DNA from: Sphingobacterium multivorum
GTDB taxonomy: Bacteria > Bacteroidota > Bacteroidia > Sphingobacteriales > Sphingobacteriaceae
Reading direction: 5' to 3'
DNA length: 64,000 nt
Assembly (NCBI RefSeq): GCF_900457465.1
Contig: NZ_UAUU01000011.1
Location: forward strand, 124,001-188,000
In this document: in pieces, positions 63,013 to 64,000 of the stretch
How the letters are laid out: each line of letters begins with the position of its first letter
Position numbering within the stretch: the first letter of the stretch is position 1
The notes under the pieces: generated by a model
What the model saw: only the letters and a program-made list of their open reading frames with translations
What the model was told of the DNA's origin: nothing
Databases searched by the model: none
Program-made: the position numbers and the translations under genes

Positions 63013-63093
63013 TTAAAACCTGCTGGTACGCAAATTGAATAGCTCTCTTCAAATAGGTAGAACAAAAAAAGCTTAACAATAAAATAAAAAATT

Positions 63094-63099
63094 AGGAGG
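63094..63099 (+). promoter_or_regulatory. strong Shine-Dalgarno site of the Hsp20 gene
   Basis: AGGAGG lies 8 bases before the ATG at 63108. Such a full match is unusual in this group, where most genes in the window have none, and suggests high translation of the heat-shock gene. Confidence 0.7.
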
Positions 63100-63107
63100 A
63101 CAAAAAA

Positions 63108-63551
63108 ATGGCATTAATTAAATTCCCTACAAAAAGTTTAAACACGGATGCAGTAAATCCATTTGTGAACACTGTATTCGACAACTTATTCAATGATAAC
63201 TTCATCTCCGATCGTTTGGTGTCCCGTGTACCTGCGGTCAATATATCAGAAACTGAAAAATCCTTTAAAATTGAAATGGCAGCGCCTGGATTGGATAAAT
63301 CTGATTTTAAGATCAATGTCGATAAAAATCTAATTACCATTTCAGCTGAGAAAAAAGAGGAAAGTGTGAGTGAAGAAAAATTATACAGCAAAAAAGAATT
63401 CAATTATTCTTCGTTCTCAAGATCATTTACCTTGCCAGAGACCGTAGATTACAGCAATATCGAGGCTGCCTATGAAGGTGGTATATTAATTTTGACTGTT
63501 GGCAAAAAAGAAGATGCAATCATTGCAAAACGTTTGATTGAAGTTAAATAA
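63108..63551 (+). CDS. Hsp20/alpha-crystallin family small heat-shock protein
   Basis: The 147-residue product has an N-terminal arm (1-35) and the alpha-crystallin domain from about residue 40: VPAVNISETEKSFKIEMAAPGLDKSDFKINVDKNLITISAEKKEE, then FSRSFTLPETVDYSNIEAAYEGGILILTVGKKE with the AYEGGILILTV (beta9-like) strand. The C-terminal extension is short (RLIEVK). It is an ATP-independent holdase that prevents aggregation. The upstream inverted repeat and strong Shine-Dalgarno are consistent with regulated, high expression. Confidence 0.93.
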   Translation: MALIKFPTKSLNTDAVNPFVNTVFDNLFNDNFISDRLVSRVPAVNISETEKSFKIEMAAPGLDKSDFKINVDKNLITISAEKKEESVSEEKLYSKKEFNYSSFSRSFTLPETVDYSNIEAAYEGGILILTVGKKEDAIIAKRLIEVK

Positions 63552-63636
63552 TCCAGCAGCATACAAGAAATAGTTCATTTTGGGAATGACCAAAGGTGAG
63601 CAAAAGACAATAGTTTTTAGGTTTAGTTTATGTTTT

Positions 63637-63678
63637 AATCCCTCGGAATTCCGTTTGCGTTCCGAGGGATTTTTTTTA
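63637..63678 (+). terminator. hairpin terminator of the Hsp20 gene
   Basis: AATCCCTCGGAA (63637-63648) pairs with TTCCGAGGGATT (63660-63671) and is followed by a run of T residues. Confidence 0.85.
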
Positions 63679-63706
63679 TCAGGATGGTCCTGACATGATG
63701 AAAAGA

Positions 63707-64000
63707 CTATTCAGTTTCCGCATAGTTTTCAGATCGGGGAATTTTGGCGAGATAAGGCTCCATCTCTTCTGGTAACTTCGTTAATTTCCGCTTATGAAGG
63801 TCGAGCCAGGCTCCATCGACGTTGACGGTACAGCACAAAACTCCGTCATTACGAAAAACTTGGTGTATAAATGAGAAACGACTATTTGTTTTGTTGTATT
63901 TCGTCAGTTCTACTTTTACCTGTACATATTCATCTAAATGCACTTCTTTAAAATAGATGAGTTCTTCCCGAAATAAAATTGGACCGATATGAAATTCGGC
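63707..64000 (-). CDS. acyl-CoA thioesterase (4HBT), 5' end cut by the window
   Basis: The frame is open to the right edge. From the edge it reads AEFHIGPILFREELIYFKEVHLDEYVQVKVELTK, then SRFSFIHQVFRNDGVLCCTVNVDGAWLDLHKRKLTKLPEEM. This is the central strand and C-terminal part of a hot-dog-fold 4HBT thioesterase, with the FxHxxxR-like SFIHQVFR. The N-terminus with the usual catalytic Asp (RYAD/HVND region) lies beyond the window. It is convergent with the Hsp20 gene. The substrate is unknown. Confidence 0.75.
   Translation of the reverse strand, partial: AEFHIGPILFREELIYFKEVHLDEYVQVKVELTKYNKTNSRFSFIHQVFRNDGVLCCTVNVDGAWLDLHKRKLTKLPEEMEPYLAKIPRSENYAETE

Larger units (their letters stand above)
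62644..63107. other. spacer with 79-bp degenerate tandem repeats
   Basis: No gene is seen. From about 62690 to 62890 a segment recurs with a period of 79-80 bases. TTTTTCTCTT occurs at 62702 and 62781, GCTCTG at 62735 and 62814, and CTGATAA at 62691 and 62850. A third, shorter and more diverged copy follows. Past this is the inverted repeat at 62967-63012. Confidence 0.55.

Overview
The window looks like a chromosomal stretch of a Bacteroidota genome, most likely Sphingobacteriaceae and probably Sphingobacterium. The support is: about 40% G+C by eye; near absence of Shine-Dalgarno sites; eleven -7 elements of the Bacteroidota form TAnnTTTG in front of genes; lineage-typical families (PorT-like beta-barrels, TamB/TamA pair, DUF1080 proteins, S9 and M28 peptidases, LTA-synthase-like sulfatases); and an rpsL-rpsG-fusA-rpsJ cluster. 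The genus is inference.

Layout. 0-6 kb: a small unknown protein and a duplicated nucleotidyltransferase-like/HEPN protein, a secreted DUF1080 protein, an Smr protein, two unknowns and a frameshifted cutC. 6-10 kb: tRNA-Cys with a 59-residue basic protein, then two PorT-like barrels flanking an AI-2E-type permease. 9.7-13.4 kb: the str-type ribosomal operon (minus). 13.9-21.1 kb: a broken lipoprotein, rnr, a Fur-family regulator, transaldolase, an MFS exporter, a retropepsin-like protease and mdh. 21.4-23.6 kb: a complete ISL3 element with 23-bp inverted ends, an 8-bp target duplication and a passenger HTH gene. 23.7-31.3 kb: tamB-tamA. 31.6-35.5 kb: DoxX, DUF4342, then valS with a repeat-rich 3' flank. 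35.7-40.7 kb: two tandem LTA-synthase-like membrane sulfatases and an unknown membrane protein. 41-45 kb: sucA-sucB. 45-53.6 kb: cryptochrome/photolyase, Rossmann protein, UbiD, HopJ-like protein, VOC protein, Crp/Fnr regulator, asnB. 53.6-55.4 kb: an IS1182-type element. 55.6-64 kb: M28 peptidase plus deacetylase-like protein, S9 peptidase, DUF1080, folB, AAA ATPase, Hsp20 and a partial thioesterase.

The genes are mostly housekeeping: translation (rpsL, rpsG, fusA, rpsJ, valS, tRNA-Cys), TCA cycle (mdh, sucA, sucB), RNA decay (rnr), folate (folB), asparagine synthesis (asnB) and envelope assembly (tamB-tamA, sulfatases). No phage, CRISPR array or secondary-metabolite cluster is visible.

A strong caution applies: at least 13 single-base indels break otherwise intact genes between 6.0 and 36.3 kb, including essential rpsL and rpsG. 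Many lie in homopolymers. They are most simply sequence errors, so affected genes are given with restored boundaries. The most interesting unexplained signals are noncoding: a two-copy 50-nt structured motif (9633-9682 and 40851-40900), an 11-bp tandem array fused to a perfect hairpin (32672-32744), intercistronic hairpins in the str operon, a 79-bp degenerate tandem repeat (62690-62890) and a palindrome-rich leader (46812-46921).
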